A DNA stretch of 64,000 nucleotides. It comes from UBA1543 sp964596375. Lineage in GTDB: Bacteria > Pseudomonadota > Zetaproteobacteria > Mariprofundales > Mariprofundaceae. A model generated the notes under the pieces. The model was given only the letters and a program-made list of their open reading frames with translations, had not been told where the DNA came from and ran no database searches. This document shows, one piece after another, positions 35,123 to 44,325 of the stretch; the first letter of the stretch is position 1, and every line of letters begins with the position of its first letter. The stretch spans positions 1-64,000 of the forward strand of contig CAZQTO010000001.1 in NCBI GenBank assembly GCA_964596375.1, given 5' to 3'. The translations under genes and the position numbers were made by a program.

Positions 35123-35944
35123 ATGAGTGTTGAAGCCGATGCAGTACGAAGCCATGTGCGTAAAAGTTATGAGCAGGTAGCCGAGGCCAGCAATCAGGGG
35201 AGTTGTTGTGGTGAGGCATCAAGCTGCTGCGGGGTTTCCGACGATGCAGCTATCAATACCCTTATTTCAACGCGTCTCGGCTATAGCGAAGGCGATTTGG
35301 CCAAGGTTCCTGAAGGCGCCGATATGGGCCTGGGTTGCGGTAATCCGCGCGCCATTGCATCGCTATGCGAGGGTGAGGTGGTTGTCGATCTTGGCAGTGG
35401 CGGTGGTTTCGATGCTTTTCTCGCAGCACATGAGGTCGGTTTATCCGGCCATGTGATTGGCGTGGATATGACGCCGACCATGCTGTCCAAGGCGCGGGCC
35501 AATGCCGAAAAGGGGAAGTTTGCCAACGTCGAATTCCGTCTTGGCGAAATCGAGCATTTGCCGCTAGCGGATAACACGGCCGATATCATCATCTCCAATT
35601 GCGTGATCAATCTGTCGCCGCACAAGGAGCAGGTATTCCGTGATGCGTTTCGTGTGCTTAAGCCGGGTGGACGCCTGGCTATTTCCGATGTTGTGGCTAC
35701 CGCAGAGATGCCTGAGGAGATGAAGAACGATCCGATGCTGCACGCAGGCTGTATGGCGGGAGCCTCATTGATCGGCGATATCGAAGCAATGATGCAGACA
35801 GCCGGTTTCGAGAAGATTCGCATTGTACCCAAGGATGATTCACGCGAGTTCATCCGCGATTGGGCTCCGGGGCGTGGTGTGGAGGATTATGTGGTCTCCG
35901 CCTGCATCGAGGCCGTCAAACCGTCCAAATCCTGTTGTTGCTAG
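35123..35944 (+). CDS. arsM: Arsenite methyltransferase
   Basis: A 273-residue SAM-dependent methyltransferase that methylates As(III). The SAM site is VVDLGSGGGFDAFLAA; the arsenic-binding cysteines are in ISNCVINLSPHKEQV and LHAGCMAGASLIGD. N-terminal Cys pairs (28-29 and 35-36) and the tail SKSCCC are typical additions. It gives resistance by volatilising or storing methyl arsenic and supplies substrate for ArsS. It is followed by a converging sigma-factor pair; no arsR gene is seen next to it. Confidence 0.95.
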   Translation: MSVEADAVRSHVRKSYEQVAEASNQGSCCGEASSCCGVSDDAAINTLISTRLGYSEGDLAKVPEGADMGLGCGNPRAIASLCEGEVVVDLGSGGGFDAFLAAHEVGLSGHVIGVDMTPTMLSKARANAEKGKFANVEFRLGEIEHLPLADNTADIIISNCVINLSPHKEQVFRDAFRVLKPGGRLAISDVVATAEMPEEMKNDPMLHAGCMAGASLIGDIEAMMQTAGFEKIRIVPKDDSREFIRDWAPGRGVEDYVVSACIEAVKPSKSCCC

Positions 35945-35956
35945 GTTTCTTGTCTT

Positions 35957-36232
35957 CTAGGTATCGAAGGATGAGCCGGAGGTAATCTTTTGCAGTGAAC
36001 GCCGAATTGCATCGCGGTCAGTATCGGAAAGCGAAGGCATATCTGACATCTCCCTATCCTGAAGGCGCCTGAGAACATCGCGCAGCAGCTCCATTTCATG
36101 CTTGCATAGACGACAGGGACTGCACATGGCCAGATGCAAGCGCAGGCGCAGACCCTCGAAGAAAGATAAAGGTCGTTCCAGCGCATCGGATGCCAGTCGT
36201 GTAGCCAGCTTGCATGCATGATCGTTATTCAT
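35957..36232 (-). CDS. Zinc-finger anti-sigma factor (zf-HC2 type)
   Basis: A 91-residue protein started at the ATG at 36232, overlapping the sigma-factor stop by eight bases. HLAMCSPCRLCKHEMELL (His33, Cys36, Cys39) is the zinc-binding helix of the zf-HC2 anti-sigma family. It is short and has no membrane helix, so it should act in the cytoplasm on the ECF sigma factor encoded just upstream. It converges on arsM with a 12-base gap. Confidence 0.85.
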   Translation of the reverse strand: MNNDHACKLATRLASDALERPLSFFEGLRLRLHLAMCSPCRLCKHEMELLRDVLRRLQDREMSDMPSLSDTDRDAIRRSLQKITSGSSFDT

Positions 36233-36812
36233 CTTTATTCCCATTACCAAACCAGTTTTTCTCCAGGCAGTTGCGCAGGGCAAGCCGTGCGCGGTGCATG
36301 ATGACATGCAGATTGGTCGGGCTTATGTCGCAACTGTTACAAACGCTTTGCGTATCCTCGCCATTCATTTCGCGCAGGGTGAATACATGCTTTTGAATAT
36401 CCGGAAGAGCGCCAACACAGCCTTGCAAGACCTTGGAGAACTGCCGGTTGCTGGATAAAGCTTCCGGATCGTCGTGCCATCCCTGTGGCGGTTGATTCCA
36501 ATGGCCGGTGTGATCGAAGAATGTGCTGGTCGGATCGGTTTCCAGGGACTCGGACAGTTGTCGCGTACGGATTTCCTTGCGCACATGATCGATAATTTTG
36601 TGCTTCATAATGCCGACCAGCCAGGTGCGTAGCGAGGAATCGCCATGAAAGCTGGCTTTCCAGGCTGCAATCAAGGTCTCCTGCACCATATCGCGAGCGA
36701 GTTCCTCGCTGGACAGCCGGAACAGCGCGTAGCGATACAGGTAGTCGCCATGCTCTTTGAGCCAAAGATCGACATCCTGATCGGAGTTGCCCGTTTTTTG
36801 CCTGTCTGTCAT
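36225..36812 (-). CDS. ECF-type sigma-70 factor
   Basis: A 195-residue sigma factor from the ATG at 36812. Region 2 contains YRYALFRLSSEELARDMVQE and ETLIAAWKASFHG; region 4 ends with ISPTNLHVIMHRARLALRNC, a helix-turn-helix. A linker with several proline and histidine residues joins them. Translation is coupled to a small zf-HC2 anti-sigma gene. Similar sigma/anti-sigma pairs often sit beside arsenosugar genes, so control of arsS-arsM or of a metal-stress response is likely but unproved. The longer frame upstream is not supported. Confidence 0.9.
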   Translation of the reverse strand: MTDRQKTGNSDQDVDLWLKEHGDYLYRYALFRLSSEELARDMVQETLIAAWKASFHGDSSLRTWLVGIMKHKIIDHVRKEIRTRQLSESLETDPTSTFFDHTGHWNQPPQGWHDDPEALSSNRQFSKVLQGCVGALPDIQKHVFTLREMNGEDTQSVCNSCDISPTNLHVIMHRARLALRNCLEKNWFGNGNKDE

Positions 36813-36929
36813 ACAGCCATGCTGCCACTGGATGTTCTGCTGACAACGTGTTTTAGCGCTTGGCTGTACTGAATCAGGCTTGCTAAAGCGCCTGTTTTGA
36901 ACTACTTCTAAACAAAGGAGTACGAATTC

Positions 36930-38231
36930 ATGCAAAAAGAAGTTGTGGTGATTTCAGGCTGGCGCACCCCCCTGGGTAAGGCAGGCGGTGCATTGGCGGG
37001 AATGAGTGCTGTGGATCTGGGGGTGTCGGCGTTGCGTGAAACGCTGGCACAGTCTCCGGTGGACGCCGAACAACTCGATACGGTAATCATCGGTAATGTG
37101 ATTCAGCCGGTGGAGGCAACCAACATCGCTCGCGTCATTGCGCTTTTGGCCGGGGTGCCGCAACACGTACCCGCTCATACCGTACACCGCAACTGCGCAT
37201 CAGGCATGCAGGCAATCACCGATGCGGCCGAGAAAATACTTTCCGGGCGAGCCGAGGTGGTACTGGCCGGTGGCGTGGAGTCGATGACGCATGCACCGCT
37301 GCTCTTCCATGACGGTTTTCGTGAGGCATTGGCCGGCCTGCAAAAGGCGCGGGATTTGCCGGGGAAGGGAAGGGCGCTGTTTGATTTGATAAAAGCGCCC
37401 TGGAAGCCGCGTATCAGTTTGATGGAAGGACTTACCGATCCAACGGTGAAACTGAATATGGGGCAGACGGCGGAGATCTTGGCGCGTGAATTTGGTGTGT
37501 CGCGCGAGGAACAGGATGCCTTTTCACTGCAAAGCCATCAGCGGGCCGATGCTGCATGGAATAACGGACTATTCGATAACGAGGTCATGCATCTGTTTCC
37601 CCCGCCGGGTTTTGCTGCCGTGCAGCGCGATGAGGGTATTCGTGCAAGTCAGAGCATGGCTGCACTGGCTGGTCTGAAGCCTGTTTTCGAACGACCTCTG
37701 GGAACGGTTACGGCTGGCAACAGCTCCCAGATCACCGATGGCGCGGCGATGCTGATTCTCACCCATCGTGAGAAGGCCGAGGCTGAAGGCTGGCCGATGA
37801 TGGGCTATATCCATGATTGGGCTTACTCCGGCTGCGATCCGAAACGCATGGGTTTGGGTCCGGTGTTCTGTTCGCACAAGCTGTTGCGGGCCAAAGGCCT
37901 TGAGATGCGCCACATCGATCGGGTGGAAATCAATGAGGCCTTTGCGGTTCAGGTTTTGAGTTGTTTGAAGGCGATGGACTCAAAGGAATTTGCAGCCAGT
38001 TATTTTGGCGAGAAAAAGGTTGTGGGTGTGCCCGACATGGACAGGCTGAATATGCTGGGCGGGGCCATTGCTCTTGGACATCCGGTGGGCATGAGCGGTG
38101 CGCGCCTGATCCTTACCCTGTTGAATCAGCTCAAACGCGATACCGGCGGCGGCCTTGGCCTTGCCACGCTATGTGTAGGCGGAGGGCAGGGCGGCGCTAC
38201 CCTGCTCGGGAGCGGGTCATGGAAACAGTAA
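36930..38231 (+). CDS. fadI: Acetyl-CoA acyltransferase (thiolase, FadI-like)
   Basis: A 433-residue thiolase. It cleaves 3-ketoacyl-CoA with CoA, or runs in reverse to condense acetyl-CoA. The active-site cysteine is in HRNCASGMQAI; the other catalytic blocks are GHPVGMSGARLI and ATLCVGGGQGGATLL. The long form with FadI-like insertions matches the partner of FadJ. AAAGGAG precedes the ATG. It overlaps the next gene by 13 bases. First of a three-gene beta-oxidation-type operon. Confidence 0.92.
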   Translation: MQKEVVVISGWRTPLGKAGGALAGMSAVDLGVSALRETLAQSPVDAEQLDTVIIGNVIQPVEATNIARVIALLAGVPQHVPAHTVHRNCASGMQAITDAAEKILSGRAEVVLAGGVESMTHAPLLFHDGFREALAGLQKARDLPGKGRALFDLIKAPWKPRISLMEGLTDPTVKLNMGQTAEILAREFGVSREEQDAFSLQSHQRADAAWNNGLFDNEVMHLFPPPGFAAVQRDEGIRASQSMAALAGLKPVFERPLGTVTAGNSSQITDGAAMLILTHREKAEAEGWPMMGYIHDWAYSGCDPKRMGLGPVFCSHKLLRAKGLEMRHIDRVEINEAFAVQVLSCLKAMDSKEFAASYFGEKKVVGVPDMDRLNMLGGAIALGHPVGMSGARLILTLLNQLKRDTGGGLGLATLCVGGGQGGATLLGSGSWKQ

Positions 38232-40315
38232 AACTGTTCAGGGAAGAAGGGTTAATACGCCTTCGATTGGAACGTGGCGACCGTTCCGTCAATGTGCTGG
38301 ATGAGACTTGTCTAAGCGAACTGGAAGCGCAGCTGGATGCCCTTGAGAAAAAGCCGCCGCAGTTGCTGGTGTTCGAAAGCGGTATGCCTGGTTGTTTTGT
38401 CGCGGGTGCTGATGTGGATGTGATTGCCGCAGTCAGCGACGTGGCTGAGGCAACTCGTCTGGCTGAGCGTGGTCAGTCTCTTATGCGGCGCATCGAGGAT
38501 TTGCCGTGCCCATCCATCGCCGTGGTGGCCGGTGCCTGCATGGGTGGCGGTCTGGAGATGGCGCTGGCCTGCGATTATATCCTGGCGATACAGACCGCGA
38601 AAACGAGTATGGCGCTGCCGGAAATTAAGATCGGTATTCATCCCGGTTTCGGCGGGTGTGTGCGGCTGCCACGCAAGATCGGCTGGCTCAAGGCCTGCGA
38701 TATGATTCTGAGCGGGCGCTCCGTCGATGCGGAGCAGGCGAAGCGTATGCGGCTTGCTGATCTTATGTGTTATCGCGAACAGCTTGCGGACGGTATTGCC
38801 CATCTGGCAGGACGAGGCAAGCGAAGGTTTGGCTCCATGCAACCCTGGTGGATGCATTTATGGCCGGCCCGCGCCGTATTCTTTGCCTTGTTGCGCAACA
38901 AGGTGCTGGGTCGTCTGAAACACCTTGATGTTGAAGAGGCTTATCCGGCTGTTCCGGCAACAGTCCGGGTATTGCGCGAAATTGCCGGCCTGGCAGAAGG
39001 GCAGGCATATGCTGTAGAGGCGGCTTCTTTGGGTCGATTGGCTGTCACGCCGACCTGCGCCAATCTGATTCGGGTATTTCATCTTGGGCAGGCGCTACAA
39101 AAACAGGATGCGGTCAAAAAGGGGAAGGAGCGTGCTGCACAGATAGATCGCGGCGCTGTATTCGGTGCTGGTGTGATGGGTAGCGGGATTGCCTGGGTAG
39201 CGGCAAAGGGTGTGCAGGTTGATTTGCACGATGTTAGCGATAAGGCCCTGGCCCGAGGACTTAAATCGCTGGCCTCGCTTGCCGGAAGGGATGCAAGCCG
39301 TATGACTCATATCCGGCCAGTGCTGGACAAGAACGGACTGGAGCATTGCCAGATGGTGATTGAGGCCGTTCTGGAGGAAATGGAGGTTAAAAACAGCCTT
39401 TGGCAGGAGGTGGCAGGGCGAGTGTCACGTGACACCTTGCTACTCAGCAACACATCTTCTCTGTCGATCAGCGCCATGCAGCGGGCAGTTAAATATCCAG
39501 GCCGTATGGCGGGCATGCATTTCTTCAACCCGGCACCGAAGATGCCGCTGATTGAGGTGATCGCCGGTGAGAAAACCACGCAGAAAACCCTGCAAACAGT
39601 GGCTGCGATGGCGGCATTCTGGGGGAAATATCCAGTTCTTGTAGCTGATCGCCCCGGCTTTCTCGTTAATCGTTGCCTGATGCCCTATATGGCAGCGGCC
39701 TTCGCACTATTGCGTCCGCAACAGGGAGCCGGGCAATCTGTAGAGCATATTGACGGTGCACTCAAACAGTTCGGCATGCCGATGGGAGCGTTTGAGCTGG
39801 CCGATCGTGTAGGCCTGGATATATGTCGGCATGTTGGTGAACACCTGTCGTCCGAACTGGGTTCGCAGCAGGCTCTTCCAGGCTGGTTGGCCTCTATGGT
39901 GGCCGATGGACTGCTGGGAGAGAAGTCGGGGCAAGGCTTTTTCCTGTGGAGGGATGGTAAACGGGAAAGTCTGAACCCGGCCCTGTCGAGCTATATCCCG
40001 ACAGCCATACGAACAGAGAAGGAAGGCGATGCTTCGCTGTCCGATGCGGCACCACCGATGCCGTCTATGGATGTGGTCGATGCCTGCCTGCTACCGATGT
40101 TGGTCGAGGCGCTGGCATGTTTGCAGGAGGGGATTGTACAAAGTGCCGAGCATTTGGATGCGGCTATGGTATTCGGCATCGGCTTTCCTCCGTTTCGCGG
40201 TGGTTTGCTGCATCACTATGCAGGTCTGGATGAGGTCCGGCTGCGCGAGCGGCTGAAACAGTTCGGTCTGCCGTTGCCCGGTAATCTCGATGTGTTGAAA
40301 AAGGGTGTCGGATGA
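38219..40315 (+). CDS. fadJ: Bifunctional enoyl-CoA hydratase / 3-hydroxyacyl-CoA dehydrogenase (FadJ-like)
   Basis: A 698-residue protein starting at the ATG at 38219; the longer frame upstream is a shadow of fadI. The N-terminal crotonase domain has VFESGMPGCFVAGADVDVIA and the oxyanion loop GACMGGGLEMALACDY. The dehydrogenase half starts at AVFGAGVMGSGIAWVAAKG (NAD site) and shows HFFNPAPKMPLIEVI. The C-terminal domain ends FPPFRGGLLHHYAG. The catalytic Glu in GG-LEMA and ALPEIKIGIHPGFGG is kept. It works between fadD and fadI. Confidence 0.93.
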   Translation: METVKLFREEGLIRLRLERGDRSVNVLDETCLSELEAQLDALEKKPPQLLVFESGMPGCFVAGADVDVIAAVSDVAEATRLAERGQSLMRRIEDLPCPSIAVVAGACMGGGLEMALACDYILAIQTAKTSMALPEIKIGIHPGFGGCVRLPRKIGWLKACDMILSGRSVDAEQAKRMRLADLMCYREQLADGIAHLAGRGKRRFGSMQPWWMHLWPARAVFFALLRNKVLGRLKHLDVEEAYPAVPATVRVLREIAGLAEGQAYAVEAASLGRLAVTPTCANLIRVFHLGQALQKQDAVKKGKERAAQIDRGAVFGAGVMGSGIAWVAAKGVQVDLHDVSDKALARGLKSLASLAGRDASRMTHIRPVLDKNGLEHCQMVIEAVLEEMEVKNSLWQEVAGRVSRDTLLLSNTSSLSISAMQRAVKYPGRMAGMHFFNPAPKMPLIEVIAGEKTTQKTLQTVAAMAAFWGKYPVLVADRPGFLVNRCLMPYMAAAFALLRPQQGAGQSVEHIDGALKQFGMPMGAFELADRVGLDICRHVGEHLSSELGSQQALPGWLASMVADGLLGEKSGQGFFLWRDGKRESLNPALSSYIPTAIRTEKEGDASLSDAAPPMPSMDVVDACLLPMLVEALACLQEGIVQSAEHLDAAMVFGIGFPPFRGGLLHHYAGLDEVRLRERLKQFGLPLPGNLDVLKKGVG

Positions 40316-42084
40316 GCGATTGCACTGGGCGCACGCGGGCGCTGGAAGCGACCAGTCTTTCCGAGATGCTCTTCGAAGGGCCGTTGGAATGGAGTGTGTG
40401 CCCCATGCTCGGATGGCGGGGGCCACAGGGTTGGCAATGGCTGAATCGCAGCGAGGTGCGGCAAAGGGTATTGCGTCTGGCACGTTGGATGCAGTCACTT
40501 GGCATCCGGCATGGCGACCGGGTGGGGCTCTTGGGACACAACAGTCCCGAATGGTGCATCGCTGATTTTGCTATTCTGCAAATCGGTGCGGTAACCGTAC
40601 CGGCATATTTCACCGACCCTTCTGAAGCAGTGCAGTATGTGTTTGAGGATGCCGGATGCAAAATGGTGTTTGTCGAGCCCGGTGAGCAGCAGGCCAAGCT
40701 GGATGCATCAACAGCACCGGTTTTTGCCCTGCGTGGCGATGCAGGCATTACGCTGGAAACAGTTTGTTCCGATGCCTCTTATGATGAGGCAATCGATTTT
40801 CCGCCTGTGGGTAGAGATGATCTTGCTTCGCTGATTTACACCTCCGGCACAACAGGTAATCCCAAGGGGGTGATGCTGACGCACGGCAATATCCTTGCTG
40901 ATGTCGCGGCAGGTCTTGGTGGTGTTCCCGTGTTCGAGAGCGACACCTTTCTTTCTTTCCTGCCGGTATCGCATGCTTTTGAACGTACGGTTGGACACTT
41001 CCTGCCCATCGCCTGTGGTGCGCGTATCGCCTATGCCGAGGATATCACCACCCTTTTGCGCGATATTCCCGAGGTGCAACCGACAGTGATGATTTCTGTC
41101 CCGCGCCTGTACGAAAAGATATACGCCGGTGTGCAGGAGAAACTGGTGCATGCCCCGGCCATCAAACAGAAATTATTTGCTCGGGCGCAGGCGCTTGGCA
41201 TCAAACGTTTTGAGTTGCGTCGTGAGGGTGGTGATCTGCACGGCCTTGAGAAGCTGTCTTTTAGCATCCTGGACCATTTGGTTCATGCCAAGTTGCGCGC
41301 AAAAATGGGTGGTCGACTGCGCCTGTTTATTTCCGGAGGGGCAGCGTTGCACCCGGATATCGCCCGCTTCCTCCTGGCTGCAGGGCTACCTGTTTGTCCG
41401 GGCTATGGTCTTTCCGAGGCCTCACCGGTGCTGACTGTGAATCCAGAAACACGCATTAAACCTGAAACGGTTGGGCCTGCACTTCCCGGTGTGGAGTTGC
41501 GGCTGGCCGACGATGGTGAATTGCTGGCGCGCGGCGAGATGGTGATGCAGGGCTATTGGCATAGGCCGGACGAAACCGCTGAGGTGTTGGATATCGACGG
41601 CTGGTTGCATACCGGCGATATCGTCGAAATGGATGATGAAGGTTATGTGCGCATTGTCGATCGCAAGAAGGAGTTGCTGGTGTTGTCCAATGGGGAGAAA
41701 GTGCCGCCGGCGCGGGTGGAGAGGCGGCTGGCTATTGATCCGACCATCCTGCATGCCATGCTGATCGGTGATCAACGACCGTATCTGACGGCCCTTGTGA
41801 TGGCCGATGAGGAGCGGCTTGGGACCCATTGGCAGAAGGGAGAGGGGCGCGCGCTACCTTCCGACTGGAGAAGCAGTGCTGAAGTGAAAGCTTGGCTGTT
41901 GTCACGTATGCAAGCCGCCAGTCAGGATTTACCCAGCTTTATGCAGGTACGTTCTTTTGTATTTGTTGATGAAGAATGGACGCAGGCTTCCGGTATGCTG
42001 ACCCCGACCCTTAAATTCAAACGACGCAACATCATGCAGCGCCATCAGGCTGAAATCGATGCGATGTATGTTGATAAAGTTTAA
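40312..42084 (+). CDS. Long-chain acyl-CoA synthetase (AMP-binding)
   Basis: A 590-residue adenylating enzyme of the FadD15 type. SLIYTSGTTGNPKGVMLTHG is the ATP/AMP motif; GYGLSEASPVLTVN is the AMP-binding loop; DGWLHTGDIVEMDDEGYVRI and VDRKKELLVLSNGEKVPP carry the final catalytic Asp and Lys region. It loads fatty acids with CoA. Its ATG overlaps the fadJ stop (ATGA), so all three genes are one operon. An acyl-CoA dehydrogenase is missing from this group. Confidence 0.93.
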   Translation: MSDCTGRTRALEATSLSEMLFEGPLEWSVCPMLGWRGPQGWQWLNRSEVRQRVLRLARWMQSLGIRHGDRVGLLGHNSPEWCIADFAILQIGAVTVPAYFTDPSEAVQYVFEDAGCKMVFVEPGEQQAKLDASTAPVFALRGDAGITLETVCSDASYDEAIDFPPVGRDDLASLIYTSGTTGNPKGVMLTHGNILADVAAGLGGVPVFESDTFLSFLPVSHAFERTVGHFLPIACGARIAYAEDITTLLRDIPEVQPTVMISVPRLYEKIYAGVQEKLVHAPAIKQKLFARAQALGIKRFELRREGGDLHGLEKLSFSILDHLVHAKLRAKMGGRLRLFISGGAALHPDIARFLLAAGLPVCPGYGLSEASPVLTVNPETRIKPETVGPALPGVELRLADDGELLARGEMVMQGYWHRPDETAEVLDIDGWLHTGDIVEMDDEGYVRIVDRKKELLVLSNGEKVPPARVERRLAIDPTILHAMLIGDQRPYLTALVMADEERLGTHWQKGEGRALPSDWRSSAEVKAWLLSRMQAASQDLPSFMQVRSFVFVDEEWTQASGMLTPTLKFKRRNIMQRHQAEIDAMYVDKV

Positions 42085-42100
42085 AGGTGGTTTGTCAGGC

Positions 42101-42589
42101 TTAGTGTGTATCCACGATGCGCTGAATCAGTGATGATGAGGAATATCCGCCGATGAACGGCATCACGATCACCTCGCCACCATTCGCGCGGACTTCTTTG
42201 GCACCGACGATTTCGCCCGGCTGATAATCACCACCCTTGACCAGAATATCCGGCAAGATTGCAGAGATCAGCTTGATCGGTGTTTTCTCTGAAAAGGGGA
42301 CGACCAGATCAACACAAGCCAGCGCTGCAAGCATGCAGGCCCGATCGGCCATGGGATTGATGGGGCGCAGCGGTCCTTTCAGGAGACGGACCGATTCATC
42401 GTCATTGAGGCCGATAATCAGGACATCGCCCAGAGCACGAGCCCGTTGCAGATAATCGATATGCCCGGGATGCAGCAGGTCAAAGCAGCCATTGGTAAAT
42501 ACAATCCGCAGGCCTGAATTGCGCCAGGCTGTTGTGATCTCAAGCGCTTCGGCAAGCGATACGAATGATGAGGGCAAAAGCTTGCTCAA
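42101..42589 (-). CDS. rfaE2: D-glycero-beta-D-manno-heptose 1-phosphate adenylyltransferase
   Basis: A 162-residue cytidylyltransferase-fold enzyme equal to the C-terminal half of HldE. FTNGCFDLLHPGHIDYL carries the HxGH nucleotide site and GGYSSSSLIQRI is the C-terminal signature. It makes ADP-heptose from heptose-1-phosphate. The kinase half (HldA/RfaE1) is not in the window, so the two activities are split here. It is the last gene of the - strand LPS block that includes gmhA. Confidence 0.95.
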   Translation of the reverse strand: MSKLLPSSFVSLAEALEITTAWRNSGLRIVFTNGCFDLLHPGHIDYLQRARALGDVLIIGLNDDESVRLLKGPLRPINPMADRACMLAALACVDLVVPFSEKTPIKLISAILPDILVKGGDYQPGEIVGAKEVRANGGEVIVMPFIGGYSSSSLIQRIVDTH

Positions 42590-42635
42590 GCTTATCCTTC
42601 AGGTGATGACAGGAGCAGTCGGGTACAGGGCTGCT

Positions 42636-43265
42636 TCACTGCTCTCCCTTGATGCGGAGAAGATTGACGATGCTGCTCACACCCTCGACCTCACCGGTAA
42701 GTGTGGCGGCGCGCAGGCGCTGCGAGGTGGTTGCAACAACCCCCTGCAGATACACTTTCCCTTCAACGGTTTCGACATGCACCGTGAAGCCGGAGATATC
42801 ATCATCGTTGAATAGTTTTCTCTTGACGTTGCTCGTAATCAGCGTGTCGGAGAAAAGCTCGCGTGTCGGGGGTTTGCCGATGCGGATATGCGAACGCACC
42901 GATAAAACACCGCGAATATGCTTGCAGATATAAATGGCACGGTCGATTTGTTCCTGCTCTGGCAGATAACCGGTTAGAACGACATTGCCGCGAATAACTT
43001 CGGCACTGATCCAACGGGAGGGAAGGTCTTCTTCGGCAATCAGGCGCACATCGATCATCGAGGATATGGTGGCATCATCCAGATGTTGCCCCAGTGAACG
43101 TTCGTCCATGACGGTGCTACCCGCTGCGGCTCCACCGCCAGCGACGGCTGCAGCAAAGCAGCCTGAACAGCTGAGCAGCACGAGCAGTATGCCGGATGTG
43201 CGCATGACAGAACGGAAATTCCATTGGGTGGGCGGGCACATCATGCTTGAGGTGGATGGCTTCAT
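42636..43265 (-). CDS. BON-domain lipoprotein (OsmY/DolP-like)
   Basis: An exported protein of about 209 residues if started at the ATG at 43265, which touches the stop of the upstream 37-residue ORF (TGATG); an ATG at 43205 would put a normal-length signal peptide MRTSGILLVLLSCSGC at the very start. Lipobox SCSGC, then a Gly/Ala linker and two BON domains (ISSMIDVRLIAEEDLPS..., then ITSNVKRKLFNDDDIS...). The plan is that of DolP (YraP), an outer-membrane lipoprotein that helps BAM and wall division. DolP genes commonly sit beside lpoA, rsmI, yraN and gmhA, as here. Confidence 0.87.
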   Translation of the reverse strand: MKPSTSSMMCPPTQWNFRSVMRTSGILLVLLSCSGCFAAAVAGGGAAAGSTVMDERSLGQHLDDATISSMIDVRLIAEEDLPSRWISAEVIRGNVVLTGYLPEQEQIDRAIYICKHIRGVLSVRSHIRIGKPPTRELFSDTLITSNVKRKLFNDDDISGFTVHVETVEGKVYLQGVVATTSQRLRAATLTGEVEGVSSIVNLLRIKGEQ

Positions 43266-43378
43266 CACGAGCTGGCCAAGTAGGCCAGAATGGCGAGAAA
43301 TAACGCTAATATGATCCAGCGGAAAACAGGTTTTCTCACGATTCTCTGATTCCATTCAAACCTCTCGTCATTGGTCAT
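43265..43378 (-). CDS. 37-residue single-pass membrane protein
   Basis: A short ORF inside the LPS/wall block. Its ATG overlaps the stop of the deoxyhypusine-synthase-like gene (ATGA) and its stop touches the next ATG (TGATG), so it fills the gap exactly. A charged N-terminus (MTNDERFEWNQRIVRKPVF) is followed by one hydrophobic helix (about 20-35) and a short SS tail. It looks like a true small inner-membrane protein, N-terminus inside. No family recognised. Confidence 0.62.
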   Translation of the reverse strand: MTNDERFEWNQRIVRKPVFRWIILALFLAILAYLASS

Positions 43379-44325
43379 GCTTGCTCTCCCATCGCATCAA
43401 TAACGGCAGCGAAGAGAAGAGGCAGAAGAATTTCGTCCGGTCCTGGCAGCCATATGCCGCGGCCACCGCTCTGCGACAGACGATCCACCACATTGGCAAT
43501 GGCTGAAGGGCTGGCTGCAGGATCAATGACCACAGCGGTCAGCTTCTCGATGGTATGGCCCAGATTAATGGCTGCATCCGCAGCCTGCATGAAAAGGCGG
43601 GGAAGCACGACGCTGGAGGCAACGTTGATGATCACGCCTTCGCTGGCTTCGGCCATCATGGCTGCAAGCAGCCGGAATTCCATAAACCCTGTGGCGCCAA
43701 GCGATTCGCCATGCGCTGTCGGGTGAAGGTTGAAGGCATCCGCACCGATGGCCGGATGTACTGTAACAGGGACATTAAAGCGGACTGCTGTTGCCAGCAC
43801 GCTTTGATCGAGATGAACCGGTTCCGCATCGAGCAATTTCTCGCCGACGCTGCGACCAATACCCCAGTTCTCAATGCCGCCGAAATTAATCGCCTCATTG
43901 ATCAGGCGTCCGGTTTCATCTGTGATCAGAGAGCTTTTACCCGCCGCACCACGGTCATGGGCGCGCAGGGTGTGACCTGACAGGGCGATTTCCACATCCT
44001 GCAGCATGGCGGCACCGGTGAGAACCAGTCCCGAAATCAGACGCTGTTCAATCAGGCGGACAAGAAGGGGGCTGAGTCCCGAGTCCATGACGTGTCCGCC
44101 ACAGCCGAGAATGATTGCTTTCTTCTTTCGATGTGCGGTCAGGATGGCATCACGCAGTTCAATCAGGTCACGCGTGGCTCCCAAGCCCGGAAGGCTGCAG
44201 AGGAAATCCGCAAAACTGCCTGCGGCACGGTAGGGGGCTCCGAAGTCTTCACCATCGGCATCTGTCTGACGTTCGGCCAGCGGGACGGTTTTTAGTTTAC
44301 TGAAAGACAATGGTTTCAGGTTCAT
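43375..44325 (-). CDS. Deoxyhypusine-synthase-like protein of unknown function
   Basis: A 316-residue protein. AIILGCGGHVMDSGLSPLLV, GLVLTGAAMLQDVEIALSG and VPVTVHPAIGADAFNLHPTA fit a family distantly related to deoxyhypusine synthase (Rossmann-like NAD site) that is found in bacterial LPS clusters next to gmhA and rfaE2. The substrate is unknown; bacteria do not make hypusine. Stop and start overlap with the small ORF downstream and with gmhA upstream (ATGA), so it is part of a tightly packed operon. Confidence 0.72.
   Translation of the reverse strand: MNLKPLSFSKLKTVPLAERQTDADGEDFGAPYRAAGSFADFLCSLPGLGATRDLIELRDAILTAHRKKKAIILGCGGHVMDSGLSPLLVRLIEQRLISGLVLTGAAMLQDVEIALSGHTLRAHDRGAAGKSSLITDETGRLINEAINFGGIENWGIGRSVGEKLLDAEPVHLDQSVLATAVRFNVPVTVHPAIGADAFNLHPTAHGESLGATGFMEFRLLAAMMAEASEGVIINVASSVVLPRLFMQAADAAINLGHTIEKLTAVVIDPAASPSAIANVVDRLSQSGGRGIWLPGPDEILLPLLFAAVIDAMGEQA

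Noticed and set aside
37961..38218. N-terminal extension of the FadJ-like gene
   Set aside because: It lies inside fadI in another frame and does not resemble a crotonase start; ATG 38219 fits.
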